Shown here piece after piece: positions 33,801-44,955 of a stretch of 64,000 bases of DNA. The translations under genes were made by a program, and so were the position numbers. The number at the start of each line of letters is the position of its first letter. The stretch's first letter is position 1. A model generated the notes under the pieces. It did not search any database, was not told the origin of the DNA, and saw only the letters and a program-made list of their open reading frames with translations. This stretch comes from Parelaphostrongylus tenuis. Taxonomy: Eukaryota > Nematoda > Chromadorea > Rhabditida > Metastrongylidae. The DNA lies in contig JAHQIW010002073.1 in assembly GCA_019055375.1 (NCBI GenBank), forward strand, positions 44,094-108,093. The letters run 5' to 3'.

Positions 33801-33895
33801 AAGAAGGCATCAACAGTACGAAGATTTATAAATCTATGCACCTCATTCACCAGTTGATCAAAAGACGTTGTCCCAACTGTGACATAGCAGGTCAT
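30860..33895 (-). CDS. UDP-N-acetylglucosamine transferase subunit ALG13
   Basis: ALG13 is the catalytic subunit that, with membrane-bound ALG14, adds the second N-acetylglucosamine to the dolichol-linked precursor on the cytosolic face of the ER. Four exons: 33842-33895, 33642-33782, 31188-31256, 30860-31135. They sum to 540 bases, 179 residues, close to the short human form (165). The start MTCYVTVGTTSFDQLVN matches the family N-terminus. VIAHAGAGTCLECLRHRRPL with LIVVVNENLMDNHQLELAKE is the UDP-GlcNAc-binding core (GT28 C-terminal fold). The ATG follows a TGCAG acceptor by five bases. Intron 2 (2.4 kb) holds two SINEs and a ribozyme-bearing hairpin. All phases match, no break. Confidence 0.93.
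31545..31815 (+). mobile_element. tRNA-derived SINE, family A, 5'-shortened
   Basis: Contains GATGGTTCGACCTCGCGCTT (box B), GGCTCACTAAGCCATCCATT, TACCAGTCTGGTC, GGCCAGATATGCATTCAATC and the GAGCTTCATCTTT end, in the same order as the copy at 56.27 kb. Confidence 0.75.
32100..32295 (-). mobile_element. tRNA-derived SINE, family C
   Basis: Reverse complement starts GGCGCCGTGGCCGAGTGGTT and GTGATGCTCGTCGCAG, as at 18.55 kb, and ends with ATGCTAGAAGTACTGGGATT, CGCACAGTA and an A-run (seen as the T-run at 32104-32112). Confidence 0.7.
32580..32838. repeat. Penelope-type terminal hairpin, diverged, one arm
   Basis: Blocks AGAGTGTAAAACGTTCGTC, CGAAACATGTGTATCGAGC, CATGACATGTTGGCTCAAA and TTTGAGCGTGGTCTTATAAA follow the order of the right arm at 3.85-4.05 kb. 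The other arm is not seen. Confidence 0.6.
32698..32738 (+). ncRNA. Diverged hammerhead motif
   Basis: Core CTGACGA (32704-32710), GAAA (32721-32724) and cleavage triplet GTA (32730-32732) are kept. Stem I GCCCGG/TCGAGC has a C-A mismatch and stem II is poor. It is probably inactive. Confidence 0.45.
33225..33525 (-). mobile_element. tRNA-derived SINE, family A
   Basis: Inverted copy. From the left: AAAGCTCTTGGCGTTGATCA (3' end), GATTGAATGCATATATGGCC, GCTGAACCGAGTCAGTGCTG, CCATAAACGC, TCGAACCATTCACC (box B) and CCCTAACCACTGCTCCACAT (box A) at the right. Confidence 0.75.
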
Positions 33896-34292
33896 CCGTG
33901 AACTGCATCCAAACAATTATTGCTCAAAGTTCCGTATAAATACTACTGGGTTCGAATATGAGACAAACCCCAATAATTGACTTAACTGCATGTTCGCAAT
34001 AAAAAAATCTTGGTTTGATAGGAAATTATTTCAGAGACGGCTTCATCACTATACTTACTTACAGTCACATCATGTATATCAGTATCTCATTTAATCAAAA
34101 ACTGACATATTTTACACGGTCATAGCACCATCTCCGTAACATCATCATTGATTTTCTTCACAAATCTTTATCGCAAAAAAAAACAAATTCACGTAAAGTG
34201 GAAAACTTCCATAGAACTGCTTCAACAAAGGTATGACGATCTGCAGATATCCAGTTCGTAAGTAGATAACCTAGCAAGTAGCGCAGCATATT

Positions 34293-34481
34293 TCAATGAA
34301 CCGGTGGGTCTAGCACAACACGCAATGCCTCGTCAAGCTTTTGACGCTGCAATAAAACAACCAATATATAAATATATGTGTACATACACATAGAAACATA
34401 TATGCGTGAATGTATACACATATGTACGTGTGTATACATTTATATGCATATATGCGTATATACATACGCATATGTATATGC

Positions 34482-34518
<37 letters not shown>

Positions 34519-37500
34519 CGTAAAATGAAAAGAAGAAAACTTACAAGCGAGTGCACAATGCTCTTCTGCGCACGGAGTTCTGTTAGTATATCAAAAAGTT
34601 GAAACTTCACGAACATCTCCAAACTTCCATCCTAAAATTAAAATAACACACATGTTCAACATTATTTAGGGTAACATAAGACTGTTTGGGGCAGATTGAA
34701 GAAAACAGATCGTACATGGCTCACTTCTTCCTGACTTTACCATGTGGTACGGAGTTATACGCTATACGTATTACATTATATCGGCATATTTCCTAGTTAA
34801 GATGCCTGTGCTTATGCAGATGGGAAAAAACAATCCGCTCATTCGCTTAGAGATAACCACTTTTCTGACGTATCTGTTCTTCATGTAGAGTGCGCAATCA
34901 ATAAGCTGGAAAGCTCTGGGGAACTCGTAAAAAATTGATCTTTGATGCATGACTTTTGAACAGAAACAATAATTATTTAATAATAATTCATAGTGAGTTA
35001 ATCTGGTGGAGATGAGTCAGCACAGTTGTAGGAGAAACAGCAAATTCGGTTTCACAACACTGCTCACACAGGTCGTGCTCACAACACTCTGGCTTATAGT
35101 CCGAGTACTCGGCGAGTATTTGACGACGGTTCATCTTCCAAGCAGTGATCAAATCTTCGCTGTTCAACATTGTTGAACGTGCTGAACGACGCTTGTCTTC
35201 GAGGTCAAAATCTCCTGCATTGAAAAGCGTTGAAATTAGCATCCATCAGCGGATTCGCTTATTCTGCCTTCCCCTTCAAATTAGTTGATTCCATCTATTG
35301 CAGCTCGCTGCAAACCCGCTGCAAACCCTTTCTCCAATAACTTGATGGGCAATCATCGGATGTGGTCCTCTCAGGAGAAAGGAGGCTGATGATCAAAAAA
35401 GACAGTAAGGTCACTTTTGAGCTAGTTGTAGTCTTTGAAATTTTTCTTCCACATGCTGCTTGAAGGCACAGAAAGGATAATGATCTTGTGAAGAGATATC
35501 AGGGCGATACGATGGATCTGTCTCCGTGATTCAGCCCATTTTCTCCTAATATGGCAAGTCGACTATGCAAAGTGTAGGGGTCGAGCGTTATCCTGAAGAG
35601 GGGACACAATAAGTTGTTTTAGATGCTTCTCTCACACTGCTGCACTCCTTCCGGAGTTGTTTCTGGTTGCGGACATTGCAATATTGTCTACCTGTTGTCG
35701 ATCAGTTCCCAAAGCGGCATGCCGTACCAATCTTGGAAACCGAAAGCATAATCTTCTACAAACGTGATTTGAGCCTTGGTTCAGGTAGCGGGTCTTTGCC
35801 GCGAGGCACCCAGTGCATGTAGCGCGCGTTATTCTCGCAGGACACCCAGGACTCATCACCAAGCCCACTTCAATTGGATGGCGAGCGATGGTGATATGGC
35901 CGTATCCAAATATGTGCCAAAACATCGTCAAAACATATCACAGCTTTTTAACATTAACCCGACTTGAAATAGACAAAAACTGAATGGAACGATACTGGGA
36001 AGAAATTATGAGCCAGTCCAATGCGTCCTACCCACTACCGTGTGAAACGCAAACTGTTTGCATAGTACGCTAAATGCAGGCAGTTGCCACATCTATTGAA
36101 ATGCCTGCATACTGCGAATTCTCATGAAGGTATTTTGAAAAATGAAAATATATTATAAACTTTGAGGTCCAGGACAATGCGAATATATAAAAATTCATGG
36201 GATAAGAACCAAATGCAGATATTTTGACACCATATACTTACAGTAGGGAGAAGGCCATCTTTGCAACGTGAATTCAGATACTCCACCAATCGTTCGACAG
36301 CACTAGATTGATTTTCTATTCGGTTCACGATAGTCAGGATATTCCCAGTTTCAGCACAACACTTTTTCCTCTCATCGTCACCATTAGTCGAGCCATGCTC
36401 AACAGCAGTTATGCTGAAAGTTGGTGGATATTTAAGGGCATATAATACTATTAAGACAGAAAAATTAAACAAATGAGTGGATTCAAACAGTGACAGTCCC
36501 TGAATGTCGAGGTCTTTATTCACAAAACGTGTAGGCTTTCGTCACCTTAAGAATGTTACTCATGAAGATGTTGAGGTGAAGATCTCTGCAATTATGACCT
36601 CGTGATCTATGATTCATCTCTACTATTAAAAAAACTTGCCTGAAGCGAGCTCAAGACGCCCCCGCGCTTCTAGCCGTTTCAGATTAGGGTTTGTATGCTG
36701 CTAGGGTTTTCCAATAGTTCTCGTTTAGCCCTTTCCAACTCTGTTCATCAAGAAACGATATTCATGCCCGTTTTTAATTTATTCTAATTTATCAAGGAGA
36801 AGGAAAATTTTTGAGCTAGGAATTGTGAACTTCGGCTAGATAATTTGTGTCGGTTGGACTTCAAAAGTCATCTCTAGGGCGCTTTATTGACAATGCCGAT
36901 GAATTATCATGTGGTTGTGATCTGATCGCAGATCTTCCTCGGAGTACGAGGATACGGGTCTGCCAATTGCTATGTGACCTCTATCAATGGCTCAAAGCTA
37001 CCATTGATCTTCTCACGTTTTTTGCAAAATTTTCCTTTCAAATAGTTTCCAGCTCAATTGACGACAGAAGTATAGGTTATAAATGAAGTACCTGTTTACA
37101 CATATATACTCATATATATATATATATATATATATATGTATACATATACATACATATATATACATATATACATGTATATACATATATATGCATATATATG
37201 TATATGTGTATATATGCGCAGATAAATATGCATAACAACCGATGGACGAGAGCCGTTACCGACTGGATTCCTCGGGAGGTCAAGCGCTCTAAAGGAAGAC
37301 CACTGACCCGTTGGTCCGATTTCTACACGAAAGCGATGGAAGAAAGATATGATGCTCAGCGAATCCCTAGAGCGAGGAGGACCCACTGGGCTACTTTTGC
37401 ACGCGACAGGGAAAAATGGAAGAGTTGCTGGTACCTGCTCGAGTCACTCGACGATCAACGGGACGACAGGTGATACAGGTGAGATATGCATATACACAAG

Positions 37501-39620
37501 CATATATGCATGTCCATATGTCTGCACACGTACATATGTATGTAAATATAGACGCGTGTGCATATGTATATACATATATGCACAGATATCTAATGTGGAA
37601 AAGATTCATTCAACCCTTTGTTGATGCCATGAGCATTACTTCCGCTTCACTGCTATTCTCAAAAACGCTATGGTAGCACTTGCAAAGCCTATGATAAGAG
37701 ATTTTTTCCTTTTGCATATGGTTGGTATCAAACGTTGAAACAGCTGTACACCCACAGATGCGTGCGAAAGGCGCTCGCTGGAATGTCAAAAAGTGCTGAT
37801 AAAACGGCACTTGTTTCCACGCTTTTGGACACTTCGAAGCATATGAAGGTCACTGCAATCAACAAGTGTAGGGAACTCCTCAGCAAATTCTGTAGATCTA
37901 TATACGGCCCAAGCTATCCAAGCAACAGAATCCCTCGAGATTTTACTTAATTTCCTAGTAACATTTCAATGAGAATGAGAATGCAACGTGTGATAACACT
38001 TTCGAGGCACAATCAAAAGTTCAACAGAGTATTCGGTTAGCCATTATGTCCATAGAGACAGCTCGCATCGGCTTCAAACACTATACAGTTCATCACTTAG
38101 TTGTACTGTTTAGAGGTACTCAGCTGTGCTGTTCAGAGGCGTGCATTGAATGCGGACAGAGTCAAAACCTTACAAGTCGCTAGCAATGACCTTCTCCAAA
38201 TGAGTTCAAACCATCCGTCTCAGTTATGGTGCAATCGTAAAAAGCGTTCTTCTCCTCTCTGAAGATTTATGGTGAACGCAAGACTGTAAACCAAACTTCT
38301 TCGTTGAAAATTGACGAAAACTTGGCAGTTTGGAAAACCTCGACATGGTACTCTACTCCTTTGTCGCTGTTTATCAGACATGTTATGAAAGGATTCTATG
38401 CTAAACTTTTCTAAAACATACTTCTCAAGACATAATAATTCTTGCCAGCTTTGAATGGTAGCTAGTTTTCGTTGCATAAGTCATGGTCATGAATATTCGC
38501 TCTCAGCTGAATGAATAATATCTCCTGAAAACCCTGATCGTCCCTTGGCGCTAAGGATAAGAATATAGTTTTGCCAGATAAACAGGCATAGTTTCTCTGC
38601 TTCAGGAATCTCGAAAAAATCTTTGATTTGTGATCGGCGACAGATATATGTACGACAAAGGCACACCACCGATTATTTTCCTAGGTAGGTAGCAAAAATC
38701 TTCTCGAAGAAATAATGTATGGTACTTTTTTGATGTTCCACTCTGCTTTAGCGATCTCCAAAAACTGTTACATGTGGTCTTGAAAAGAACATGAAATCGA
38801 AATCGTAAGAGACTTTCGTGCATTAGCTCCAAGAAAAGGTGCCATCTCAATAGTGATGAAAAAATTTTTGTTAACCCTAGCGAAAGAAATCGCTAGACGT
38901 TGCCAATAAAAAAAAAAGGTTGTCAGTCGTGGTAAAAATCTGCGATATAGACGAGAGTTGTAGCATCTGTCTAACTTCAGTTTCAACAGAATGTAAATGT
39001 CATGAGCAAAAATTCACGATCCTCTCAATCTACGTGTAATAAGTGCATAAGAGGCGCTCGAAATGAACGTCATCATATAAATAAATACTCCCATTATGCG
39101 ATTTCTCATCCCAATGCTACAACAGAATTTATAAAGGAAAAGCGTAGATCCAAACTTATTTCTCTCATTTTATCCTGACCGACGGGAACTTTTTTGGTTT
39201 CTCCGTCTTACCTCTTAGAGGCACCAGATCCATTCCCTGATTTTTCAAATTTGGTTTTCTTGACGGCTTGTGGAGCGCAAGTTTCTTCTCTACAAAGATT
39301 TTCTTGACAAAAAATGTACAAAATAAAAATATGTGCAAACATTAATAATATATGAAATTCATTTCCTTAGTGAAGTAGAACTTAATACCTACGTTAAGCG
39401 CATTTAACATGCATGTGATTATATACGAAGAAAAAACACACCTCCTCTTTAATGAAACCTGGTCAGGTGTTTCCAACGCTGAAAAATGTAGATAGATCGA
39501 ACGTAAGATAGTTAAGATAGCGAAAATCATGATAATTTCAGTGCACGCTGGCCACATAGGTGGTAACAAAAACAGATAGCTTCAACATATTCGCGACATC
39601 GTTGCTTCCCTGGCATTCAT
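34293..39620 (-). CDS. Unrecognised 153-residue protein, first gene of a likely operon
   Basis: Six exons: 39587-39620, 39442-39478, 39212-39289, 36242-36413, 34545-34631, 34293-34346. All phases fit and the sum is 462 bases. The last four exons have consensus GTAAG donors or TTTCAG-like acceptors. The first join (donor GTTGAAG) and the start ATG are the weakest part. The protein is small and hydrophilic: a charged start ([17 protein letters not shown]), a Gly/Ser linker, then an apparently helical part with [57 protein letters not shown] and end [15 protein letters not shown]. It might be a small coiled-coil subunit of a complex, but I recognise no family. It lies about 400 bases upstream of ALG13 in the same direction. 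Confidence 0.65.
34363..34522. repeat. TA-rich microsatellite
   Basis: Alternating ATATATGTGTACATACAC-type runs and a (TA)n tract at about 34480-34518, inside an intron of the 153-residue gene. Open frames reading through it (Tyr/Ile repeats) are artefacts. Confidence 0.9.
34988..35242 (-). mobile_element. Mariner transposase fragment, N-terminal part
   Basis: Reads [18 protein letters not shown], then [13 protein letters not shown] and [18 protein letters not shown]. This is the mariner pattern F--GDFDL-D--RSGR followed by the second helix-turn-helix ending HL--. Confidence 0.6.
35380..35930 (-). mobile_element. Mariner transposase fragment, central and C-terminal part
   Basis: Minus-strand frames include [20 protein letters not shown] (the GDE-W catalytic block with its surroundings), then [11 protein letters not shown] (the DNARPH block) and [20 protein letters not shown] (the YSPDL-PSDYH-F block). 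Interrupted by stops. This part lies upstream, on the minus strand, of the N-terminal fragment, so the order is scrambled or two copies meet. Confidence 0.6.
37098..37224. repeat. TATATG microsatellite, left part
   Basis: Alternating TATA/CATATA units. The same kind of sequence resumes at 37484 after a LINE fragment. Confidence 0.9.
37225..37483 (+). mobile_element. RTE-type LINE 3' end inside a microsatellite
   Basis: Begins AACAACCGATGGACGAGAGC and codes [20 protein letters not shown] and [20 protein letters not shown], the last part of the LINE frame. It ends GACGACAGGTGATACAGGTG. Few changes from consensus suggest a relatively recent insertion. It lies in an intron of the 153-residue gene, antisense. 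Confidence 0.85.
37484..37592. repeat. TATATG microsatellite, right part
   Basis: Runs of CATATACACAAGCATATATG type continuing the left part. Confidence 0.85.
37600..39205. other. Intronic stretch, unassigned
   Basis: Lies in an intron of the 153-residue gene. Open frames at 37735-37950 and 38220-38986 show no recognisable domain. Confidence 0.4.
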
Positions 39621-39639
39621 TGGTGCCTCAGAGAACTGC

Positions 39640-40540
39640 CTTTTGCCTAGGAATTTTTTATAATCGATTAGTTGCCAACCCCGTGCGCTCACCCTCCCAC
39701 ACCCAACAGAGAAGTCAGCGAGGCGGGTTGGAGGAAAAGTAAGTAAAACTATACAGAAGGGCTATAACCTACAGGAAAATGTTTGTCGAGAAGTTTGTTT
39801 ACTTCATTCATTCTCCCAGTAATGTAATTTAGAATTGTGATTTAGACAAGTTTACGTTCACAAATTGAAATTCGAACTAGCTCAAAGCATCAACGAGATA
39901 TGGTGCCGATGAAGTAATGACAAATACACAGAGTGGCGTTAGTCGTAAGACGTTCGCCATGGCGGATTCGACGTTAAAGACGAGGTAAATCACCGACCTT
40001 CTGCTCTTGTCAATGATGAATGCAGGTTTTGCTGGATGTAAATTAATGCACAATCGTTTGAGAAATTGCAGTAGAACTCAGTGTGAGGACCTCAACGGTT
40101 TCGAAACATCTACAGAAGGTCCAAAAGTCGGAGAAGTTCGAAGATAATGCACTCGCTGCTAGAAGATCGCTCCCTACAATTTTGCCCTAGCATGCAGCAA
40201 ATCCGACGTCACAAAGGCTGAACGAGCTAAGCTTTGTAACCTACCAAATCTACCGTATTCACTGGATCTGCTTACCGACTAGCACTCCTTTAGTTATCTC
40301 AAAAACTCTTTGCAGAAATCTTTAAGCGATGAAGTCGACGCCGATGATATACCATCAACACTTTCATTGCCACAAGAACTACAGCTCTAGGTAGCCAGAA
40401 GAAGTAGATATGTTTACCGCTGGTAAAAATATGTAAACTCTACCGATTTTCGTTTCAACCAATGACGCTCATTCCGAGCTGAGATATGTTTTTTGTGGCT
40501 ACATGCTAGAACCTTGCAACATAATATCAGGTCGTACCAT
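39640..40540. other. No recognisable feature
   Basis: Upstream of the 153-residue gene. I see no promoter element I can name and no further gene in the same direction. Confidence 0.4.
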
Positions 40541-40542
40541 GT

Positions 40543-41124
40543 ATTAGGTCGTTCTATAAGTTTTAGCACTAGATCAATTATACCAAATTTATTGATCAGA
40601 AGTAATTAAGATTGCATGATTTTGGCATCATTCAATTGCGCATTTTCTTTCAAATATTTTGGTATAACTTGACCATATTTGCTATAAGATGAACTTTACT
40701 GGGAACAAATTCCCTTGCTACTCATGCACGAATGACGCGTAGGAACAAATCCCAGTGAAGCGGCGCGCAAGATTGATGAGACGTGCGTTGATGATGCGTA
40801 TGCAGAAGGAACGGCTGGGAAGTGGTTTGCAAAGTCCAGAGCTCAAGAGAACAATCAGGAGATTCAGAAGCCGTCCGCAATAAGCTTCATCAATTCTACG
40901 CGCCGCTTCACTGGCTGTTCACCTAAGCGCCACTCGTGCATGATTAGCAAGCGATTTTGTTTCGACACCTCCATCATAGAGCAAACATAGGTAAGTTGTA
41001 TATCAAAATGTTCGTAAGAACATACGCACTTTATCGACATTGAAGTCATGCGATATCAAACAGTTTTGGTTAACAAATATGGTGTTTGGCTCTAGTGGTA
41101 AAACTTAAATAGACCTAGTACATG
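40543..41124. mobile_element. Palindromic mariner derivative, copy 2
   Basis: Ends TAGGTCGTTCTATAAGTTTT and (right, inverted) AAACTTAAATAGACCTA. Inner mirror pairs: CATGATTTTGGCATC with GATATCAAACAGTTTTGG near TCATGC; CTACTCATGCACGAATG with CACTCGTGCATGATTAG; GAAGCGGCGCGCAAGATTGATGA-type sequence with CATCAATTCTACGCGCCGCTTC (each listed in part). The right arm codes, on the minus strand, NRLLIMHEWRLGEQPVKRR. Confidence 0.65.
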
Positions 41125-41139
41125 AAAAAAAGGATAGAG

Positions 41140-41445
41140 GATAAAGCTCTGGGCGTTGATCAATCCCTAAGGAATGCACATGCATTCGCCTCTAACTTTT
41201 ACTTTGATTTGAAATGATTAAATGGTATCTGGCCCTTCCAATGACTCGCGATGGCCTACCGATATATCAAGATAGTACTGTTAATCTCCTAGACAAACCT
41301 CGTACCAACGCAACGACTTCGAAGAAATTTACCACTTATTAACACAGAAGTAGCATGAGGTCGCATTATCGAACATTGATCGACCGACAGTGTGTGTCAC
41401 AAAACACCTCCAACCACTGCTCCACAATGCGATCTTGACGCATAA
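41140..41445 (-). mobile_element. tRNA-derived SINE, family A
   Basis: Inverted: AAAGCTCTGGGCGTTGATCA at the left, GGTATCTGGCCCTTCCAATG inside, and CTCCAACCACTGCTCCACAA (box A) at the right. Confidence 0.75.
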
Positions 41446-41449
41446 GTAC

Positions 41450-42585
41450 CAATCATCAAATCGTAATAATCAGAAATGAACCTAATGTCTCTTTCTATTA
41501 GGAGGACCGCGGCGGACCGTACAACGCTAAGTTCAATGCGAATGAAAAGTTATACGTAGTCCTATGCAGTCACAAATTGGAGTTGGGAGTAGTCGTAAAT
41601 GTAATAAAAAGGGCAAAAAAATCTTTTGAAAACTCAATAATGAATTTGAACGCACTGGTTTCACCACCAAGGAATAGGCATGGAACGCAACCATCAAGAT
41701 GGGAGAGCTAAAATTAGCGCTATTTGTTTTGGGTAAGTACCTCGTTTCAAGACGATTACTACATCAAATTAACTAATTGTAGAGCTTCATAATTTTCCGA
41801 ACGGCTCAAAATCAAATTTAACCTACCGAAAAGTGCCTTAAACATACAGCCATGCCATCATTATATTCGAAGGATTCATCAGCTTCGGATAAGGAAATTA
41901 TCCAAAGTGAATGATATGGGCTACCTTAACCAATAAAATAGTTTTCTCAAACAATGTAGAACTGTTAAAGTACTAACTTGCTTTAGGAAATTGAACACAT
42001 ATAGTTCCCACTTTTCCGTTAGGGCAACTATTCACAGCACAAGTTGTAAAGCATAGTACACCAAGAGAGGAGGGTAAAGAAGAACTGAATCCTTCCAAAG
42101 AGAGCTTGCGAAACATAGTTGGATCCTGAATAAGCTATTTGAAAGTCCTCATTAGTCGTCGCGATAGAACTCCTTATAAAGTCATTAAGGAGGTTGACTT
42201 ATTGAACACCTGCATAATATTTCGAGTGTATCGCTTTCCTTCTAAAAAATGCATCTCACAAATATGTGCACCTTCAGGTAAAGCAAAATCAGACGTCGTG
42301 GGTAATCCAAGCATATCCCGTATAGAAGCGCACCACTTTCCATAATCGACCCTTAAGAAAAGAAATGATATAGGACAGGTCTCTCCAAATCTCCACAAGT
42401 ACACTGTTACAGGTTATACCTATTTGATGGAAATGAAAAAAACTTCATAAATCGACCAGAAAAAATAGATATGTCGGAAGATTCATAGCCACAACCTGAA
42501 CATAAACAGTATATTAGGCTGGAAAAAATTCCGAAGCTTTTGTAAAAAACTGGAAATCTATGAGTACCAAACAAAAACATCAATA
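41450..42585. other. No recognisable feature
   Basis: AT-rich DNA. Overlapping open frames on both strands at 42.14-42.40 kb have no recognisable domain. Confidence 0.35.
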
Positions 42586-42589
42586 ACTT

Positions 42590-43020
42590 GTCTTCAAAAC
42601 AAAGGCCATCGTTTTCTACGATTTTCTCATCGATCCGCCAAGTTTCGGATCTGGTTGAAGTACCATTTCTTCGACTTCGAATCAAAGAACTCTTGACATG
42701 CTTCTTCAGCTTCATCAAACGATTCCAATTAGCGACTCTTAAAAAAAGTTGCATTGATAGGGAATAGGCCAAAGTCGGATGGAGCGCAATCTGGACTGTA
42801 GGCAGGATGCGGCAGAACTTCAACTCCTGCCAATCCATTAAACTTGCCCATGGTCTTCAAGGCAGTGTGCTGTTTGGCACTGTCTTGCTGCGTCAAAACG
42901 CGCTTTCGGTTGACCAAGGCTGGGACCACATCCGAAGCATGGCGGACCGACGGCAGAAAGTCGTAGAAAACGAAGCCTTCATTAATATTCATTCTTATTT
43001 CTGTTGACTTGAATTTCATA
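42590..43020 (-). mobile_element. Mariner transposase C-terminal fragment
   Basis: Reads QQDSAKQHTALKTMGKFNGL, then EVLPHPAYSPDCAPSDFGLF, followed after a frame change by NWNRLMKLKKHV. The D-A--H and HP-YSPD-APSD blocks are typical of mariner transposase. No terminal repeats recognised. Confidence 0.7.
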
Positions 43021-43814
43021 CATAACTCTTCAATTTTTTACACATTGCTGCAGAACTTCCTTTCCAACCATAGTATTTATTACGATTACGCAGCGGTACT
43101 CACAAATGTTATATAGAAAATATTGAAAAAAATCAAATAAACTAGCCAGGAACATTGCAGCGGATAGGCTCATCCAGTGGCGATTTCAAAACACCATTTG
43201 GTTCTTAAAACATTAAGGTTACATACAGAGATAATACAGCACCAGATTTTGAGACACGCGTCAGTTTTGACTGATTTTGTGATCTTCACGTATGGAATCT
43301 AGTTAGTGAAATACACAACACTACTACTGTGAATTTATCCACCTGGTTTTTTGTGAAGCCTGAGTATAGTTTTTTTTCGGTGTTAGTCGTCAAAATTCTT
43401 GTGTTGGTATTATTTGCTATATATTTCATATTTCTGTGTGGTGATATTACAAGGCTGGAAACAAGTAATCTGGAGACGTTCTGATCGGAGTACACTTCAC
43501 TGAGTAAGGAATGGCAAAACTAACCCGAACTTTCGCAACAATCTACACTTATGGGTGTCATAATTTTGTTGAAGTAGCCTATAAGGAGCCTACTTGTGTC
43601 ATATTTTTCACTGCTCTATTCTGATTAACGGAAGTCATACAACGCAGATATTGCGGTAGGCACTCACAAAAAAAAAAGGACGTGTCATAATAATTTGCTG
43701 AACTGTCATAGCATACAGTATGTAGCGCTATTATAACAAGCAGTTTGTTGTTTTTTATTTTTCAATCGCTATGATGACCTTTAGACATAGTTTGGATTGA
43801 GAGGTTATAAAAGA

Positions 43815-44112
43815 ATAAATGATGAAGCTCTCGGCGCTGATCAATCGCTGAGCGATGCACCATGCATTCGTCTACATTTTACTTCGTTTGAGGTGACTGA
43901 ATGCATATCTGGCCTTTACAGTGACTCGCAGTGGCCTCCCGCTTAACCAAGTCGGTGCTGCTTATCCTCCTAGACGGGTCTAAGACCAGTCTGCTACGAA
44001 TTTACCGACCCCGGACGGATGGATGGCTTGGTGAGCCATGAGCGCGAGATCGAACCATTGACCTCATGTACGACGCAGGGCACCTCTAACCACTGCGCCA
44101 CATGCGCCACCA
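43815..44112 (-). mobile_element. tRNA-derived SINE, family A
   Basis: Inverted full-length copy: AAGCTCTCGGCGCTGATCAA, GACTGAATGCATATCTGGCC, CCTCCTAGACGGGTCTAAGA, CCATGAGCGCGAGATCGAAC (box B), CCTCTAACCACTGCGCCACA (box A). Confidence 0.85.
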
Positions 44113-44114
44113 AA

Positions 44115-44340
44115 ACTAATATGCTAACATTTTGACGCGTTCGTCTTCTTCAGAGCCCATGATTCGAACTGAGTGTCCAAAACTCTTTATCCTCGTTGTG
44201 ACCTTCGTCTTCGTCTTCCATGCCGATCGAGCAGAACCTTCCTCAGTGGGCACTGCTCAGATCAAGATTTTCACCCGGCGATTCTCTTGTGTGCAAGTTG
44301 ATTCATCATAATGACAGTGATTGTTCAATGATAATTAGCA
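44115..44340 (-). repeat. Dispersed repeat block, Penelope-tail-like
   Basis: Starts with CGTCTTCTTCAGAGCC and contains TCAGTGGGCACTGCTCAGAT, CGATTCTCTTGTGTGCAAG and GACAGTGATTGTTCAATGAT. It matches 62.05-62.24 kb block by block, and there too it directly follows a family A SINE. Confidence 0.45.
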
Positions 44341-44504
44341 ATAAGTTTACCGACTAATTTCAACCAAAATGAAGCTGTAACTTTAAAATCATTTCCAACG
44401 ACTTCGCGCTACTGATTTGATAGACACAGGATATATGACTGATTACTAATTCCAAAGTTGAAGGAAAATCGGTTTATAAGTTTTCTAACTCGCTCGTTTG
44501 AGAA

Positions 44505-44955
44505 TTAACATTGCGACATGGAGCCTAGTAGTGCTTCATTCACTTTTCTTTGCGGATAGCCGGTTTGCACACACCTCAAGATGAGTTGGAGGTTTCGATG
44601 AAGCGGCAGTGATTCATTGTGTCTTGCACAGACCGTTCGTTGTAGATCGGTACTAGGCGCCCTGTGAACCATCACTTTTCGAGAGCTCAAGTTGATGCGC
44701 CAATCGACGGTAATACTCGTAATGTTCGCCTATAGCGATCAGGCGGTTACAGGTCGGACTTGACCCGAGTTCGTATGGAGTCTCTTCGTAAAATTCAACC
44801 TGTCGTCATAATGAGTGAGTTTCAAGGCGCCAGAAATCTTCTCAATAGTCATCGGCGCTGTCAGGCGAAAGATGTCGTAACGGTAAGACCATACTAGGTA
44901 AGCTACCAGACAATCATCCAAACATAATACTTCTTCGAAATTCTTATAATTCATC
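44505..44955 (-). other. Unassigned minus-strand open frames
   Basis: Two neighbouring frames read TIEKISGALKLTHYDDRLNF and NESLPLHRNLQLILRCVQTG. They could be one decayed coding unit. I recognise no family. Confidence 0.25.

Noticed and set aside
34378..34622. Open frames rich in Tyr, Ile and His
   Set aside because: They read through the TA microsatellite; only the minus-strand exon 34545-34631 is real.
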